From: JAIBJN01 sp963830885 | Lineage (GTDB): Bacteria; Actinomycetota; Thermoleophilia; Gaiellales; Gaiellaceae | Length of the DNA: 64,000 nucleotides | Direction of reading: 5' to 3' | Assembly (NCBI GenBank): GCA_963830885.1 | Contig: CAWHOA010000027.1 | Location: forward strand, 93,933 to 157,932 | Shown here: one piece after another, positions 16,360-26,641 of the stretch | How positions within the stretch are numbered: the stretch's first letter is position 1 | Layout of the letters: the number at the start of each line of letters is the position of its first letter | The notes under the pieces: generated by a model | What the model was told of the DNA's origin: nothing | The model's input: only the letters and a program-made list of their open reading frames with translations | The model's database searches: none | Position numbers and translations under genes: made by a program

Positions 16360-17557
16360 CTAGGGGGCCTTGACGACGAGCTGGTAGACGGACCCTCCCC
16401 CGAGAGCGCGAACAGCTCGCCGTCCGAGTCCTCGCCGAACGAGGTCAGCTGGTCGACGCGGAAGGGGTGGCCACGCCGCGTCACCTCGCCCTCCCAGCGG
16501 GCGAGGCTCCAGATGCGGCCCGAGCAGTAGTCGCCGTAGAAGTACCGGCCCCAGGCCTGCCGGCGGAGCTTCGTCCCGCGGTAGACGTAGCCGCCGGTGA
16601 CTGAGCAGCCGAGGTCGTGCGTGTACTCGGTCAGCGGCTCGACCAGAGTCCCGCCCGGGGCCAGCGGCTTGTCCTCGTAGGGCTGCCGACCCCTCGTAGA
16701 CGTTCCAGCCGAAGTTGTAGAGCCCGCCGAGGTCGGGTGCCGAGACGAAGTCGATCTCCTCCAGCGTGCCCTGGCCGACGTCACCGATCCAGAGATCGCC
16801 CTTGACACGGTCGAAGGAGAACCGCCAGGGATTCCGGAGGCCGTAGCCGGCCATCTCCCACTCCGTGCTGGGCTGGTCGACATCGAGCCTGAGGAGCTTT
16901 CCGAGCCTGTCCGAGAGGTCCTGCGCGTGGTTCTCCGGATCGCCACTGGAGCCACCGTCACCCATGCCCACGTAGAGGAGCCCGTCGGGGCCGAAGGCCA
17001 GCTGGCCGCCGTTGTGGTTGGAGTACGGCTGCCTGACGTAGAGGAGCTCGCGCCGCCGAACGGGCTCGCCGCCGCCGGGGTCGCGATACTCCGCGACACG
17101 GGTGTCCCCGTTCGTGTCCGTGTAGTTGACGTAGAAGAGCCCGTTGGCGTCGTAGCTCGGGTGGAACGCGACCGAGAGGAGACCCCGCTCGCCGCCGCTC
17201 GCCACCTCCGAGGTGATGTCGAGGAAGGGCTCGTCGAGGAGCTCCTTGTTCTCGAGCACGCGGATCCGTCCTGCCTGCTCGACGATGTAGAGGCGGCCCT
17301 CTTCGCCGGGCGCGCTCGTCGCCGCGACCGGTGACCGGAGACCCGTGGCGACGAGCGCCAGGTCGAGTGGCCCACCCTGGGCCGGCGGGCCGGCGTCGAT
17401 CGCGGGAAGGGTCGGGCCTGTCTCGGTGCACCTCACCGGTGTCGGTCGCCGTCGTGTCGGTCGTCGTGACCAACTCGACCGCTTCTCCCGGCCCTCCGGT
17501 GCACGCGACCGCAAGCAGGAGGAACACCACTCCAGAAGCGAGCGTTCCGCGGTACAT
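16360..17557 (-). CDS. PQQ-dependent sugar dehydrogenase-like lipoprotein, three frameshifts
   Basis: A glucose/sorbosone dehydrogenase-type beta-propeller (YliI/soluble GDH family) of about 400 residues once frames are joined. The ATG at 17557 opens a lipobox peptide (VVFLLLAVACTGG). After a +1 slip near 17428-17436 the frame gives LVATGLRSPVAATSAPGE, GRLYIVEQAGRIRVLENK, GERGLLSVAFHPSY and NPWRFSFDRVKGDLWIGDVG. Extra C in CCCC 16690-16693 shifts to PYEDKPLAPGGTLVEPLTEY, VTGGYVYRG and GRYFYGDYCSGRIWSL. A missing base in CCCCC 16397-16401 leads to GSVYQLVVKAP and TAG at 16362-16360. Intact family blocks throughout suggest sequence errors. Confidence 0.78.
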
Positions 17558-17600
17558 TCGCTCAGGTTACGGACGTTTCCGGCCCGCGGGATAGGTGAAC

Positions 17601-18530
17601 CTACGATGCGCCGACTCGAGCCGGGAAGAGCGGCTCGCGCGCGAGGACCGCCTCCCGCAGAGCGGCGAGCATCTCGGGCAGCGCGCGGCCGTCCCGCTCG
17701 CCCGCGCGGAAGGCGGCATGCACCCGCCGCCGTGGCCCGAAGGCGATCGGCCGCACTGCCACGCCCGGGTTCGGGCTCGAGAGCCCGAGATCGGGGGCGA
17801 AGGCGACGCCGGCGCCCGAGGCGACGAGGCTCTGCATCGCCGCGTAGTCGTCGAACTCGAAGCGGATCCTCGGCTCGAAGCCGGCGGCGCGGCACGCCCG
17901 CTCCGTGAACGGGTTGCAGGAGGAGCGGCTGGTGCTCCTGATCCACGTCTCGTCGGCCAGGTCCAGCAGCCGGACGGCGCGCTGCCTCGAGACGGGGTGG
18001 CCGGCCGGAAGGACGATTCGCAGCGGCTCCTCGAGCAGGAGCTCGAGCTCGATCCGCGGGTCCGACGGAAGCGGAACGTGGTCGTACTCGAAGACGATGG
18101 CGAGATCGAGCTCGCGTACCCGAACGCGGTCGAGCGAGGCGAGCGGGTCGGACTCGGTGACCGTCACCTCGACCTCCGGCCGCACCGCCGAGAAGCGGAG
18201 CAGCGCGTCGGGGACGATGCTGACCGCCGCAGTCGTGTTCGCCCCGATGCGCAGGGCCGGGGGCGCGCCGTCGAGCTCCCGCAGCTCGGCCTCGGCCTCG
18301 GCGAGCCGCTCGAGGATCGCTTCGGCGTGCTCGACGAGCCGCCAGCCGGCGGGCGTCAGGCTGACGCTGCGCGGGCCGCGCTCGACCAGCGGCACGCCCG
18401 CCTCCGCCTCGAGCTTGGCGAGCTGCTGGGAGACCGCGGAGGGCGTGAAGCGAAGCGACTCGGCGGCCCTGGCGATCGAGCCGCGGAGGGCCACCTCGCG
18501 AAGAACACGGAGCCGCCGGACGTCGAGCAT
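17601..18530 (-). CDS. LysR-family transcriptional regulator
   Basis: A 309-residue LTTR: HTH at residues ~3-60 (RLRVLREVALRGSIARAAES, FTPSAVSQQLAKLEAEAG), effector domain after (LRIGANTTAAVSIVPDAL, GAGVAFAPDLG). Divergent from the FtsX-like exporter gene, 69 bases apart, so control of that exporter is possible. Shares only family-level similarity with the LysR gene at 13.9 kb. Confidence 0.88.
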   Translation of the reverse strand: MLDVRRLRVLREVALRGSIARAAESLRFTPSAVSQQLAKLEAEAGVPLVERGPRSVSLTPAGWRLVEHAEAILERLAEAEAELRELDGAPPALRIGANTTAAVSIVPDALLRFSAVRPEVEVTVTESDPLASLDRVRVRELDLAIVFEYDHVPLPSDPRIELELLLEEPLRIVLPAGHPVSRQRAVRLLDLADETWIRSTSRSSCNPFTERACRAAGFEPRIRFEFDDYAAMQSLVASGAGVAFAPDLGLSSPNPGVAVRPIAFGPRRRVHAAFRAGERDGRALPEMLAALREAVLAREPLFPARVGAS

Positions 18531-18599
18531 AAGAACAGCTTAACCGTACGCGTAGCAAGCCGAGTGGTGAAGCGTGCCCAGTGGTGGCAGCGTTGAGGT

Positions 18600-21500
18600 G
18601 TGAACATGCTGCGCAGTCTCGGCTATCCACTCCGGCTCGCCGCCGCGAGGATCGCCCGGCGCACGCCGACGGCGCTCCTCGCTGCCGCCGGGGTCGCCGC
18701 GGGGGCCGCCATGCTGGCGACGGTCCTCGCCGGAACCGTCGTCGCCCGCGACGAGAGCGTCGGCCGCGCCGTCGAGGAGATTCCCGCCGAGCAGCGCTCG
18801 GTTCGGGCCGCGTCGTTCGACCTGCCTGCGCTCGACGAGGACCACGCGGAACTGGACCGGATGGCCAAGCAGGCGCTCGCCGGCGTCGTCCCCGGAGAGG
18901 CAACCCCGCTCGTCCTCTTCCGTGAGAGCACGATCGCCGGCACGTTCCTGGGCCTCGGCGCGGTCGATGGGCTCGACCAGTGGGTGACGCTCCGGTCCGG
19001 CCGCCTCCCGCGCACCTGCGAGCCCGAGCGCTGCGAGGTCGTCAGGCTGCGGGGCCGCGGGACGATCCCGAACGTCGACGGGTTGCGCCTCGTCGAAGTC
19101 GGGACAGCCGTTCTCACGTCGCCGGTGCTCTTCGGCGACTTCATCGTGCCGACCGAGAACGAGCGCAGCCGCGCCTCCCTCAGCCCGAGCGTTCGGGAGC
19201 GGGCGGCCCGCTACCACCGGCCCGAGCCGCCGCCGCTCGTCCTCGCCGAGGGGGTCGACGGGCTGGCGGCCTCGCCCCAGCTCGACAACGTGTACCGCAG
19301 CTACGCCTGGGTGGCGCCGCTGGAGCCCGGAACGGTACGGGCCTGGGAGATCGACGAGCTGCCCGGCGACGTCGCGCGCGCCCGGTCGGCGCTGCAGACG
19401 ACGTCGAGCTCCTTCGAGCTCACGGCTCCGGTCGAGGAGCTGCGCGCGGCCGCCGAGGCGAGCGACGTGGCCGCGCGGCGGCTCCTGCTCGTGGGCGGCG
19501 AGTCCGCGGCCCTGCTCTTCGCCTTCGCCGTGCTCGCCGCCGTGAGCATGCGGCGCGACACCGAAGCGGCGAGGCGCCGCCTCACCTGGTTCGGGGCGCG
19601 CGGCTGGCAGCTTTCGCTCTACACCGGCGCGGAGGCCGCGGCCGTCGCCGTTGCCGGAACGGCGGCCGGCTGGGCCCTCGGCACGCTCGCCGGCGCGGCC
19701 GTGGCATCGCGAGCCGGAGCGCCGGTCGGAGAGGTCCTCGCCCACTCCACGCTCTCCCGCACCGGGCTCCTCGCCGCCGCCGCGGTGGCGACCGCTCTCG
19801 CGCTCGTCCTCCTTGCCGCCCTGAGAGCCCGCCCGCTCGCCTTCGGACGCCGGTCGTTTTCGGCCATCGACGCCGCGGCGCTGGGGGCGCTCGCCATCGT
19901 CGTCCTGACGCTGCTTCGGGGCGACCTCGACCAGGAGGCGCTCGCGTCCGAGTCGGGGACGTCAGTGGCGCTCGTCCTCCTGCCCGGCCTCGTCACCTTC
20001 GTCGCAGCGGTCCTGTGCGCGAGGTTGCTGCGCCCGACGCTCATGCTCCTGGAGCGGCTGTCCAGAGGGCGCTCGACCTCCCTCCGCCTCGCAGCGCTCT
20101 CCCTCGCCCGGCATCCCGGCCACGCTAGCCGTCGCGGCCGCCTTCCTACTGGTCAGCGTCGGCCTGGCCGTCTTCGCGGAGAGCTACCGTTCGACCCTCG
20201 CCCGCGGGCAGGAGGAGCAGGCCGCCTTTGCGGTGCCGCTCGACTTCACGCTGCGGGAGGACCTCACGCGCCTGATCCGGGTCCGAGAGGCCGCCTCGCC
20301 CGAGAAGCTCGCATCGCTCGGTGACGACGTGCAGGTCGAGCCCGTCCTGCGGCTCGCCGGCAACGTCGGGCAGGCGGGCGGACGGACGGGGATCACGGTG
20401 CTCGGCCTCGACGCGGATGCGATTCCGGCGCTGAACGGCTGGCGCAGCGACTTTTCCGCGCTCTCCCAGCAGACGCTGGCCGCGCGGATCGAGGCGAAGG
20501 GGGACGCTGCGGCGAGGGGGCCGGTGCTCCCTGCGGACGCGACGGCGCTCGAGCTCCCCGCCCAGGGCCCGCCCGCCGTGCTGGTGGTGAGCGTCGAGAC
20601 CCGACGGGGCGACTTCGTCCAGCTCGAGCTGGGAAGCGCCGACGACCAGGCCGACCACGTCCTTCGCATCCCCGTGCCCGAGGAGGCCCGGGGCGGCCGG
20701 ATCGTCGGCTTGACGATCTCACCGCCGGTGAAGATCCAGGAACGCGGCGGGGAGGGCATGCCGCTCGTGGTCGACCGCCTGTCCCTCGGCCCGCTCACCG
20801 CGAGGACGCCCGGCGGCGACGTCGAGCTCGCCTACGACGACTGGCTGGCCGTCAACGGCGTCGAGGTGGAGGTGGATCCCGGCGGCGACGGCGCCGTTCT
20901 GACCGGGACGCTGAGCGAGTCGATCGCATCGCGCTTCCGCCCGCGGCAGCCAAGCGACGGGCAGCCCCTCAACGTCATCGCGTCACCGGCCGTGGCGGCA
21001 TCCGCAGGCCCGACGGGGGACCTCGCGCTCCGTGTCGCGGGCGAGCAGGTCGTCGCGCACGTGGCAGCCGTCGCCGAGCGCTTCCCGGGCGCGGGCGAGG
21101 ACCTCGTCGTCGCCGACCGCGTCCTTCTCAGCACGGCGCTCAACGCGGCACACCCCGGCATCGCGGTCTCCAACGAGGTCTGGCTCGGAGCGGCGACCGA
21201 CCAGCGCCGCGACGAGGTCGCCGCGACGCTCTCGCGCTCCCCGTACAACGTCCTCTCGGTGGAGTCGCGAGCCGAGCTCGAGCGCTCTCTGCGCGACGAC
21301 CCGCTCGCCCGTGGAACCCTGCTCACCCTCCTCGCCGCCGCACTGGTGGCGCTCGGGCTCGCGCTGGTCGGCGTCCTGCTCGGCGTCGTCTCCGACGTGC
21401 GCGACGAACGCGGCGAGCTGGACGACCTCGAGGCGCAGGGCGCGCGGCCGGCGCTCCTCCGGCGTGTCGTCCGCCTGCGCAGCCTGGTCGTGGTCACCGT

Positions 21501-21696
21501 CGGCGTGCTCGGGGGGCTGGCCACCGCGGCCCTGCTCGGCTTCCTCGTCGTCGATCTCGTCACCGTCACCGCCGACGCCCGCGCCACCGAGCTGCCGCTG
21601 CGGACCGCGGTCGCGTGGCCGGTGCTCGCCGCCGCGCTCGCGGCCGGCATCCTCGCGGCCGCCACCCTCGTCACCGCCGCCTCACGCCGGATATGA
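18600..21696 (+). CDS. FtsX-like ABC transporter permease, one frameshift
   Basis: A long permease (about 1030 residues after joining frames) of the FtsX/MacB type: N-terminal helix, large extracytoplasmic part, a first helix group around LLLVGGESAALLFAFAVLAAV, and a second one at the C-terminus (LLTLLAAALVALGLALVGVLLG, VVTVGVLGGLATAALLGFLVV). The frame breaks at GGCC 20118-20121: removing one base turns LARHPGHAS into LARHPGTLAVAAAFLLVSVG and continues without stop. Stop overlaps the ATPase start (ATGA). Likely exports a lipid, lipoprotein or peptide; substrate unknown. Start GTG 18600 or ATG 18606. Confidence 0.8.
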
Positions 21697-23270
21697 GCCG
21701 CGCCGCCGTCGAGATCCGCGACGTCTTCCGTGTCTACCCGGCGCCGGAAGGCGGCGTGGTCGCGCTCCAGGGCCTGACGCTCGAGGTCAGGGAAGGCGAG
21801 ATCTGCGTCGTCCTCGGCCCCAGCGGCTCGGGGAAGTCGACGCTCCTGCGCCTGCTCGCGGCCCTCGACCAGCCGACCGCCGGGAGCGTGCATGTGCTCG
21901 GGCGCGACCTCGCCCGCCTCGGGAAGCGCGGCCGCGCGGCGTACCGCGCCGACGTCCTCGGCTACGCCGACCAGCACTACTGGCGGGCGCTGGCGGCCGA
22001 GCTCGAGGTGCGGGAGCTCGTCGGCCTGCAGCTCGGGCTCGCGGGCGTGCCCCGGCGCGAGCGGCGCGGACGGGCCTGCGAGCTGCTGGAGCGCGTGGGC
22101 CTCCTCGACCGCGCGGAGGCCCACCCGAAGGAGCTCTCCGGCGGCGAGCAGCAGCGGGTGGCGGTTTGCGCGGCGCTCGCCCACAGGCCGCGGCTCCTCC
22201 TCGCCGACGAGCCGACGGGAGAGCTCGACGCCCCGAACGCCCGGCTCGTCTACGAGGCGATCGCCGAGCTCGCGCGCGACGCGGGGACGACGACGGTGCT
22301 CGTCAGCCACGATCCCGAGTCGGCGACCGTGGCCGACCGCATCGTACGCGTGCGCGACGGCCGCGTCAGCGAGGAGGCCGCGATCGCGGACGGCGGGGAC
22401 GAGGCGATCGTCGTCGGCCGCGGCGGCTGGCTGCGCCTCTCCGAAGAGCTGCTCCGCCGGACCGGCATCCACTCTCACGCGGCCGCGCGGCTGCACGAGC
22501 ACGGCATCCTGCTCCAGGCGGCGCCGGGGGCGGCAGCGGCCGTCGTCGCGCATGACGATGCCCCGGCGACCGCCGCGGTGACAGGCGAGGTCGTCGCCGA
22601 GGTGGACGGGCTCTCGCGGACCTACGGCGAGGGAGCGGCGGCTGCCACGGCGCTCGCCGAGCTCGACGCCGCGTTCGCGGGCGGACGGCTGACCGCGGTG
22701 ACCGGGCCCTCCGGCTCAGGGAAGACGACCCTCCTCCACCTCCTCGCCGGCCTGGACCTGCCGTCGCGTGGAGAGGTGCGAGTTCTCGGCGAGACGCTGC
22801 CCGCGCTCGACCGCGACGCACGGGCGCGCTTCCGGGCCGAGCACGTTGCCCTCGTCAGCCAGGAGACGGGGCTCGTCCCCTTCCTCACCGCTGCGGAGAA
22901 CATCGAGCTGGGGCTCTCACTGCGCGGTGTCGAAGCGGAGGAGGCGCGGGCGCGGGCCGTGGAGGCGCTTGCCGCCGTCGACCTCGCAGGCGTGGCCGGC
23001 CGGCGCGTCGAGGATCTCTCCAGCGGCCAGCGCGAGCGGGTGGCGGTCGCACGCGCCGTCGCGGGACGCCCGGCGCTCCTCCTCGCGGACGAGCCGACCG
23101 CGCGCCTCGACCAGGCGAACGCGCTCGCGGTCGCCCGGCTCCTCGTCGGCCTCGCACGCGAGACGGGCGCCGCAGTCGTGTGTGCGACCCACGACCCGCT
23201 CCTGATCGAGCACGCCGACGACCGCATCGACCTCGAGTCCCGCCGCCGCGCGACGGCCGCGGCGCCCTAA
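21693..23270 (+). CDS. ABC transporter ATPase with two fused nucleotide-binding domains
   Basis: A 525-residue protein with two complete LolD/MacB-type ATPase domains. Domain 1: Walker A GPSGSGKST (~residue 46), signature LSGGEQQRV, Walker B LLLADEPTGELD, H-loop VSHD. Domain 2: GPSGSGKTT, a degenerate LSSGQRERV signature, LLLADEPTARLD, ATHD. A ~60-residue linker joins them. LolD-type transporters normally use two copies of a single ATPase, so this fused pair is probably a heterodimer-in-one for the adjacent permease. ATGA overlap with the permease fixes the ATG at 21693. Confidence 0.9.
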   Translation: MSRAAVEIRDVFRVYPAPEGGVVALQGLTLEVREGEICVVLGPSGSGKSTLLRLLAALDQPTAGSVHVLGRDLARLGKRGRAAYRADVLGYADQHYWRALAAELEVRELVGLQLGLAGVPRRERRGRACELLERVGLLDRAEAHPKELSGGEQQRVAVCAALAHRPRLLLADEPTGELDAPNARLVYEAIAELARDAGTTTVLVSHDPESATVADRIVRVRDGRVSEEAAIADGGDEAIVVGRGGWLRLSEELLRRTGIHSHAAARLHEHGILLQAAPGAAAAVVAHDDAPATAAVTGEVVAEVDGLSRTYGEGAAAATALAELDAAFAGGRLTAVTGPSGSGKTTLLHLLAGLDLPSRGEVRVLGETLPALDRDARARFRAEHVALVSQETGLVPFLTAAENIELGLSLRGVEAEEARARAVEALAAVDLAGVAGRRVEDLSSGQRERVAVARAVAGRPALLLADEPTARLDQANALAVARLLVGLARETGAAVVCATHDPLLIEHADDRIDLESRRRATAAAP

Positions 23271-24313
23271 CCGGCCGCGGCGGCCCGCGGAGTCTCGATC
23301 GCGAGCAGCGTCCTCGCGCCGCCGGCGGCCTTCGCGCGGTACGCCGCGAGGTCGGCCGAGCGGTACACGTTCTCCGCGGAAGACTGCAACGGCGTCACGC
23401 GGGCGATCCCGCCAGAGAAGCTGAATTGCCCATGGCCGATCTCGGCCAGCGTCTCCTGAGCGCGCTCGGCGACCCTCACGGCGTCCTCGGCGCTGGAGCC
23501 GGGAAGAATGATGCCGAACTCGTCGCCGCCGAGGCGGCAGGCGACGTCCGTGGCGCGGATCGTGGCCCGTAGCGCATCGGCGAGCGTGCGGAGCGCCTGG
23601 TCGCCGGCCACGTGGCCGCTGACGTCGTTGATGCGCTTGAGCCCGTCGAGGTCGACGACGAGCAGCGACAGATCCTCGCGCGTTCGCAGGCTCCTCGCCA
23701 CGGCCGCTTCGAGCTGCTCCTCGAAGAGCCTGCGGTTGTAGAGCCCCGTGAGCGTGTCGCGCGCGGCGGTCTCCTGCAGCTCGGAGAAGAGGCGGGCGTT
23801 GCGGATGGCGATGGCGACGATGTCGCAGAGGGCGCGGCAGAAGTCGACGTCAGCCGCGTCCCACACCCGGTCGTGGACGTCGACGATCTCCATCAGGCCG
23901 ATCGTCTCGCCCCGCGTGACGAGCGGCAGCATGAGCAGGGACTTCTGCCCCTGGCGCTCGAGCAGGGCGCGCTCGGCGGGGTCGTCGCCGGGGTTCTCGA
24001 CGCGCACCTGGACGGGCTCCTGGGTGTCGAGCACGTGCCGCGTGGACGGGTAGTCGGCCAGGTGGTAGACCTGTCCGCCGGTCTCGGTGATCTCGTCCCG
24101 TCCCTCGCGGTACTCGACGAGCATGACGAGCTCGCCGCGCGCCGGATCGTAGGTGGAGAGCTCGGCCGCGGTGGCGCCGGTCAGCTGCGTCGCGTTGGTT
24201 GCGAACTCACGCAGAACCTCGCGCAGGTCGAGGCTCGACGAGAGCGCCCGCGACAGGTCCAGGAGCGCTTGCAACCGTTTGGCTTGGGCCATCGGTAAGG
24301 AATCGGCTGTCAA
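23267..24313 (-). CDS. GAF-GGDEF diguanylate cyclase
   Basis: A 348-residue protein: GAF sensor domain (~20-175) followed by a GGDEF domain with intact active site LGGDEFGIILPG and DTLTGLYNRRLFEEQL at its start, so it should make cyclic di-GMP. No membrane helix, hence cytosolic. No RxxD product-inhibition site five residues before GGDEF is evident (the preceding residues are RATDVACR). Start is TTG 24313, or ATG seven codons in (24292). Its stop overlaps that of the ABC ATPase (CTAA). Confidence 0.87.
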   Translation of the reverse strand: MTADSLPMAQAKRLQALLDLSRALSSSLDLREVLREFATNATQLTGATAAELSTYDPARGELVMLVEYREGRDEITETGGQVYHLADYPSTRHVLDTQEPVQVRVENPGDDPAERALLERQGQKSLLMLPLVTRGETIGLMEIVDVHDRVWDAADVDFCRALCDIVAIAIRNARLFSELQETAARDTLTGLYNRRLFEEQLEAAVARSLRTREDLSLLVVDLDGLKRINDVSGHVAGDQALRTLADALRATIRATDVACRLGGDEFGIILPGSSAEDAVRVAERAQETLAEIGHGQFSFSGGIARVTPLQSSAENVYRSADLAAYRAKAAGGARTLLAIETPRAAAAG

Positions 24314-24334
24314 CGTGCACCCCTAAATAGCCCG

Positions 24335-24706
24335 TCAGGCGGTCGCGGCGACCTTCTCGTTCGGCTTCAGGAGCAAGGCGAGGAGGAGATTGACGAGCGA
24401 GACGATGATCGCGGCGAGGAGGGTCGACCAGAAGCTGCCCGTCTCGAAGCTGGGGACGATCCAGTCCGTCAGGTAGAGCATGAACGTGTTGATGAGGACG
24501 AGCGCGAGTCCCAGGGTCAGCACAACGGCCGGAAGCGCCAGCAGGATCACGAGCGGGCGGACGAACCAGTTCACCGTCGTGAAGACGAGCGCCGCGATGA
24601 AGAGGACCCAGAAGTCTCCTCCGTACTCGACGCCGGACACGATCCACGCCGCCACGAACAGGGCGACGACGTTCGAGAGCCAGGCGAACAGGAACAGCTT
24701 CCACAC
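24335..24706 (-). CDS. Phage-holin-family-like four-helix membrane protein
   Basis: A ~123-residue protein with four membrane helices: FLFAWLSNVVALFVAAWIV, DFWVLFIAALVFTTVNWFV, VILLALPAVVLTLGLALVLI and TLLAAIIVSLVNLLLALLL. This is the pattern of the chromosomal phage_holin_4_2-type family, which despite its name is a general bacterial membrane protein. GTG at 24706 is taken as the start (MWKLFLFAW); an ATG at 24775 would add a 23-residue basic N-terminus. Function unknown. Confidence 0.75.
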   Translation of the reverse strand: MWKLFLFAWLSNVVALFVAAWIVSGVEYGGDFWVLFIAALVFTTVNWFVRPLVILLALPAVVLTLGLALVLINTFMLYLTDWIVPSFETGSFWSTLLAAIIVSLVNLLLALLLKPNEKVAATA

Positions 24707-24842
24707 GGCGTGAATGGTCGCAGATCGACGACGGCGTCCGCGGAAGCCCCGAAACCGGTCGGGAACATCGACCATCGGTACGAAGTCGGATGCATTGCAG
24801 GCGTCCTGCAACAGGTGTATGACTTCTGACGAGGAGGGGGCG

Positions 24843-25850
24843 TTGGCGAGATCGGGAGTCCTTCTTGCAGCTGCCGCTGGGGCGGCGGCGCTCGGAACGG
24901 CCGGCGTTGCCGCCGCGAGCACGATCGCGTACACGAGCCTCGGCGCGTCCTCGTCCCACGTCTGGGTCATGCGCGGCGACGGCAGCGGGAAGGAGCGGCT
25001 GACGTCCGGCTCCGTCGTGAACGTCGCGCCGTCGCTCTCCCCGGCCGGCGCGCGTCTCGTGTTCGTCCGGCGGCTCGCGGACGACCGGGACGACCTCTTC
25101 CGGATCGACACGGACGGCTCGGATCTGCGCCGCCTCACCAGGACGGCGGTCGCGGAGGCCGACCCCACGTGGTCGCCGGCCGGCGGGCTGATCGCGCTCT
25201 CGGCAGGCCGCGCTCCGGGCTCCTTCGAGATCGCCGTGCTCGAGCCGGACGGAACGGGGAGACGGCGGCTGACGCGGAACGGTGTCGACGACCTCGATCC
25301 CGACTGGGCGCCCAGGGGCGGGCGCCTCGCGTTCACGCGACTGGTCGGGGGCACGAACGCCGAGATCTACGTCGTCGGCCGGGGCGGGAAGGGGCTGAGG
25401 CGCCTGACCGAGCGGCCGGGGGCGGACGACAGCCCTGACTGGTCGTCCAGAGGCTGGATCGCCTATGTCCGGCGGCTCGCCGGCGGCAGTGAGATCCGGG
25501 CGGTGAGGCGGGACGGCACCGGCAACCACCGCCTTGTGCGGAGCACCCGCCAGCTGGGCTCGCCTACCTGGTCACCGGACGGGACGAGGCTCGCGTTCGA
25601 GCTGTGGGACGGGGTCGACACGGAGCTCTACCGCGTCTCGGCAGCCGGGACGGGCCTGCGGCAGCTCACGCGGAACAACGTCAACGACTTCGGCCCCTTG
25701 TGGGGCCCCGGGGGAAGCCGGGTCGCGTTCACGCGCCTTACGGGCGGTGCGAACGACGTGTGGACGATCCGCGCCGACGGGATCGATCCCAGGCGACTGA
25801 CGACGGCCGCCGCCCAGCAGGCTGCGTCCGACTGGGGCGCCGGCCCGTGA
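24843..25850 (+). CDS. Secreted TolB/PD40-type beta-propeller protein
   Basis: A 335-residue exported protein. After a signal peptide (MARSGVLLAAAAGAAALG to VAAAS) come about six ~43-residue propeller blades with the repeated pattern W-SP-G-x-x-LAF and G-x-x-RLT (PTWSPAGGLIALSAG, PDWAPRGGRLAFTR, PTWSPDGTRLAFEL, PLWGPGGSRVAFTR). TTG at 24843 is chosen because GAGGAGGGGG lies just upstream and the signal peptide then begins correctly; ATG 24819 is an alternative. Probably a ligand-binding or scaffold propeller. Confidence 0.78.
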   Translation: MARSGVLLAAAAGAAALGTAGVAAASTIAYTSLGASSSHVWVMRGDGSGKERLTSGSVVNVAPSLSPAGARLVFVRRLADDRDDLFRIDTDGSDLRRLTRTAVAEADPTWSPAGGLIALSAGRAPGSFEIAVLEPDGTGRRRLTRNGVDDLDPDWAPRGGRLAFTRLVGGTNAEIYVVGRGGKGLRRLTERPGADDSPDWSSRGWIAYVRRLAGGSEIRAVRRDGTGNHRLVRSTRQLGSPTWSPDGTRLAFELWDGVDTELYRVSAAGTGLRQLTRNNVNDFGPLWGPGGSRVAFTRLTGGANDVWTIRADGIDPRRLTTAAAQQAASDWGAGP

Positions 25851-26167
25851 GTCGGACTGAACGAGTCGGAGCCGCGACCCGCGCTCGCCGGGAGTTCACG
25901 AAGCACGAGGCCATCCTCGCCCGCGCCCGAGCAGCGGCCCGCCGAGGGGACACGACCGCGATGCTCGCCGCAGTCGACGACCCCCGCTCACTCGCGCGCG
26001 TGGCGAACCGGAACCTCATTGGTCTGGGCCTGGCCGAGTGCACCCTTCCCTCCTGGGGCATCCCCTTTCTAGCCGGCCGGGGCGAGAACGGAGGGGAGGA
26101 CCAGACGTCGACACCTGGCGCTCCCCGGCTCGGCGTCCTCGCGGCGCCTCGGCAACTGCGGCCATGA
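25847..26167 (+). CDS. Hypothetical ORF (106 aa), doubtful
   Basis: GTG at 25847 overlaps the stop of the propeller gene (GTGA). The first ~65 residues look protein-like (basic, helical: ARREFTKHEAILARARAAA, then LARVANRNLIGLGLAEC); the last 35 look like random translation. No family recognised. Could be a real small helical protein with a corrupted 3' end, or chance. Confidence 0.3.
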   Translation: MSRTERVGAATRARREFTKHEAILARARAAARRGDTTAMLAAVDDPRSLARVANRNLIGLGLAECTLPSWGIPFLAGRGENGGEDQTSTPGAPRLGVLAAPRQLRP

Positions 26168-26384
26168 CCGAGGTGAAGACCATGCGCGCGAAACCATTGA
26201 CCTTTGGGTGAAGGATTGAGAGGATCTGCACTTGAGGCCGATCCCCCGCGCGAATAGGGGCGGCCAGCTGTCAGTCGTGCGCGGGGGAGACGGAGGTGTC
26301 CGCGATGAGAAAGCGTCCTGTCCGGCGGCAGCGGCTTGTCGTGCTGCCCGCAGTTGTGCGTGGGGGCAAGGACGGAGAACCAGA

Positions 26385-26558
26385 ATGACCAGACACGTCA
26401 TCCAGCGTGGGCTCCTCGCGACACAACGGGAGCAGTTCGCCCGAGAGGCGGGCAGGCGCAACCACGCGGCGGTGGAGTCAGCACGCGCGCAGCACGAGCG
26501 TCATCCCTCCACGCTCACGGTGTCCTACCGGATCGGACGCCTCTACTCGCGGGTGTAG
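26385..26558 (+). CDS. Hypothetical small protein (57 aa)
   Basis: ATG at 26385 with GGAGA eight bases upstream. The product is basic and helical (LLATQREQFAREAGRRNHAA) and ends SYRIGRLYSRV. No family recognised. The Shine-Dalgarno and composition make it possible, but no context supports it. Confidence 0.35.
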   Translation: MTRHVIQRGLLATQREQFAREAGRRNHAAVESARAQHERHPSTLTVSYRIGRLYSRV

Positions 26559-26628
26559 TCCGTCACACCGACGGGTCAAGCAGCAGACGAGCCGAGCCGA
26601 TGCCTCCCCGCGGCCGACTCGGTCGAAA

Positions 26629-26641
26629 ATGGGCCGTGAAG
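26629..26641. repeat. Left att-like direct repeat (copy of tRNA-Lys 3' end)
   Basis: ATGGGCCGTGAAG, identical over 13 bases to 27707-27719, which is the 3' end of the tRNA-Lys gene plus one flanking base. The two copies bracket 1.07 kb containing an AT-richer hypothetical gene, as expected of attL/attR of a decayed integrated element. Confidence 0.5.

Noticed and set aside
17558..18903. N-terminal extension of the sugar dehydrogenase frame through the LysR gene
   Set aside because: The open frame is a shadow of the LysR gene; the dehydrogenase has its own lipoprotein signal starting at 17557.
24335..24706. Prophage remnant suggested by the holin-family name
   Set aside because: No other phage gene is nearby; this family is widespread in chromosomes outside prophages.
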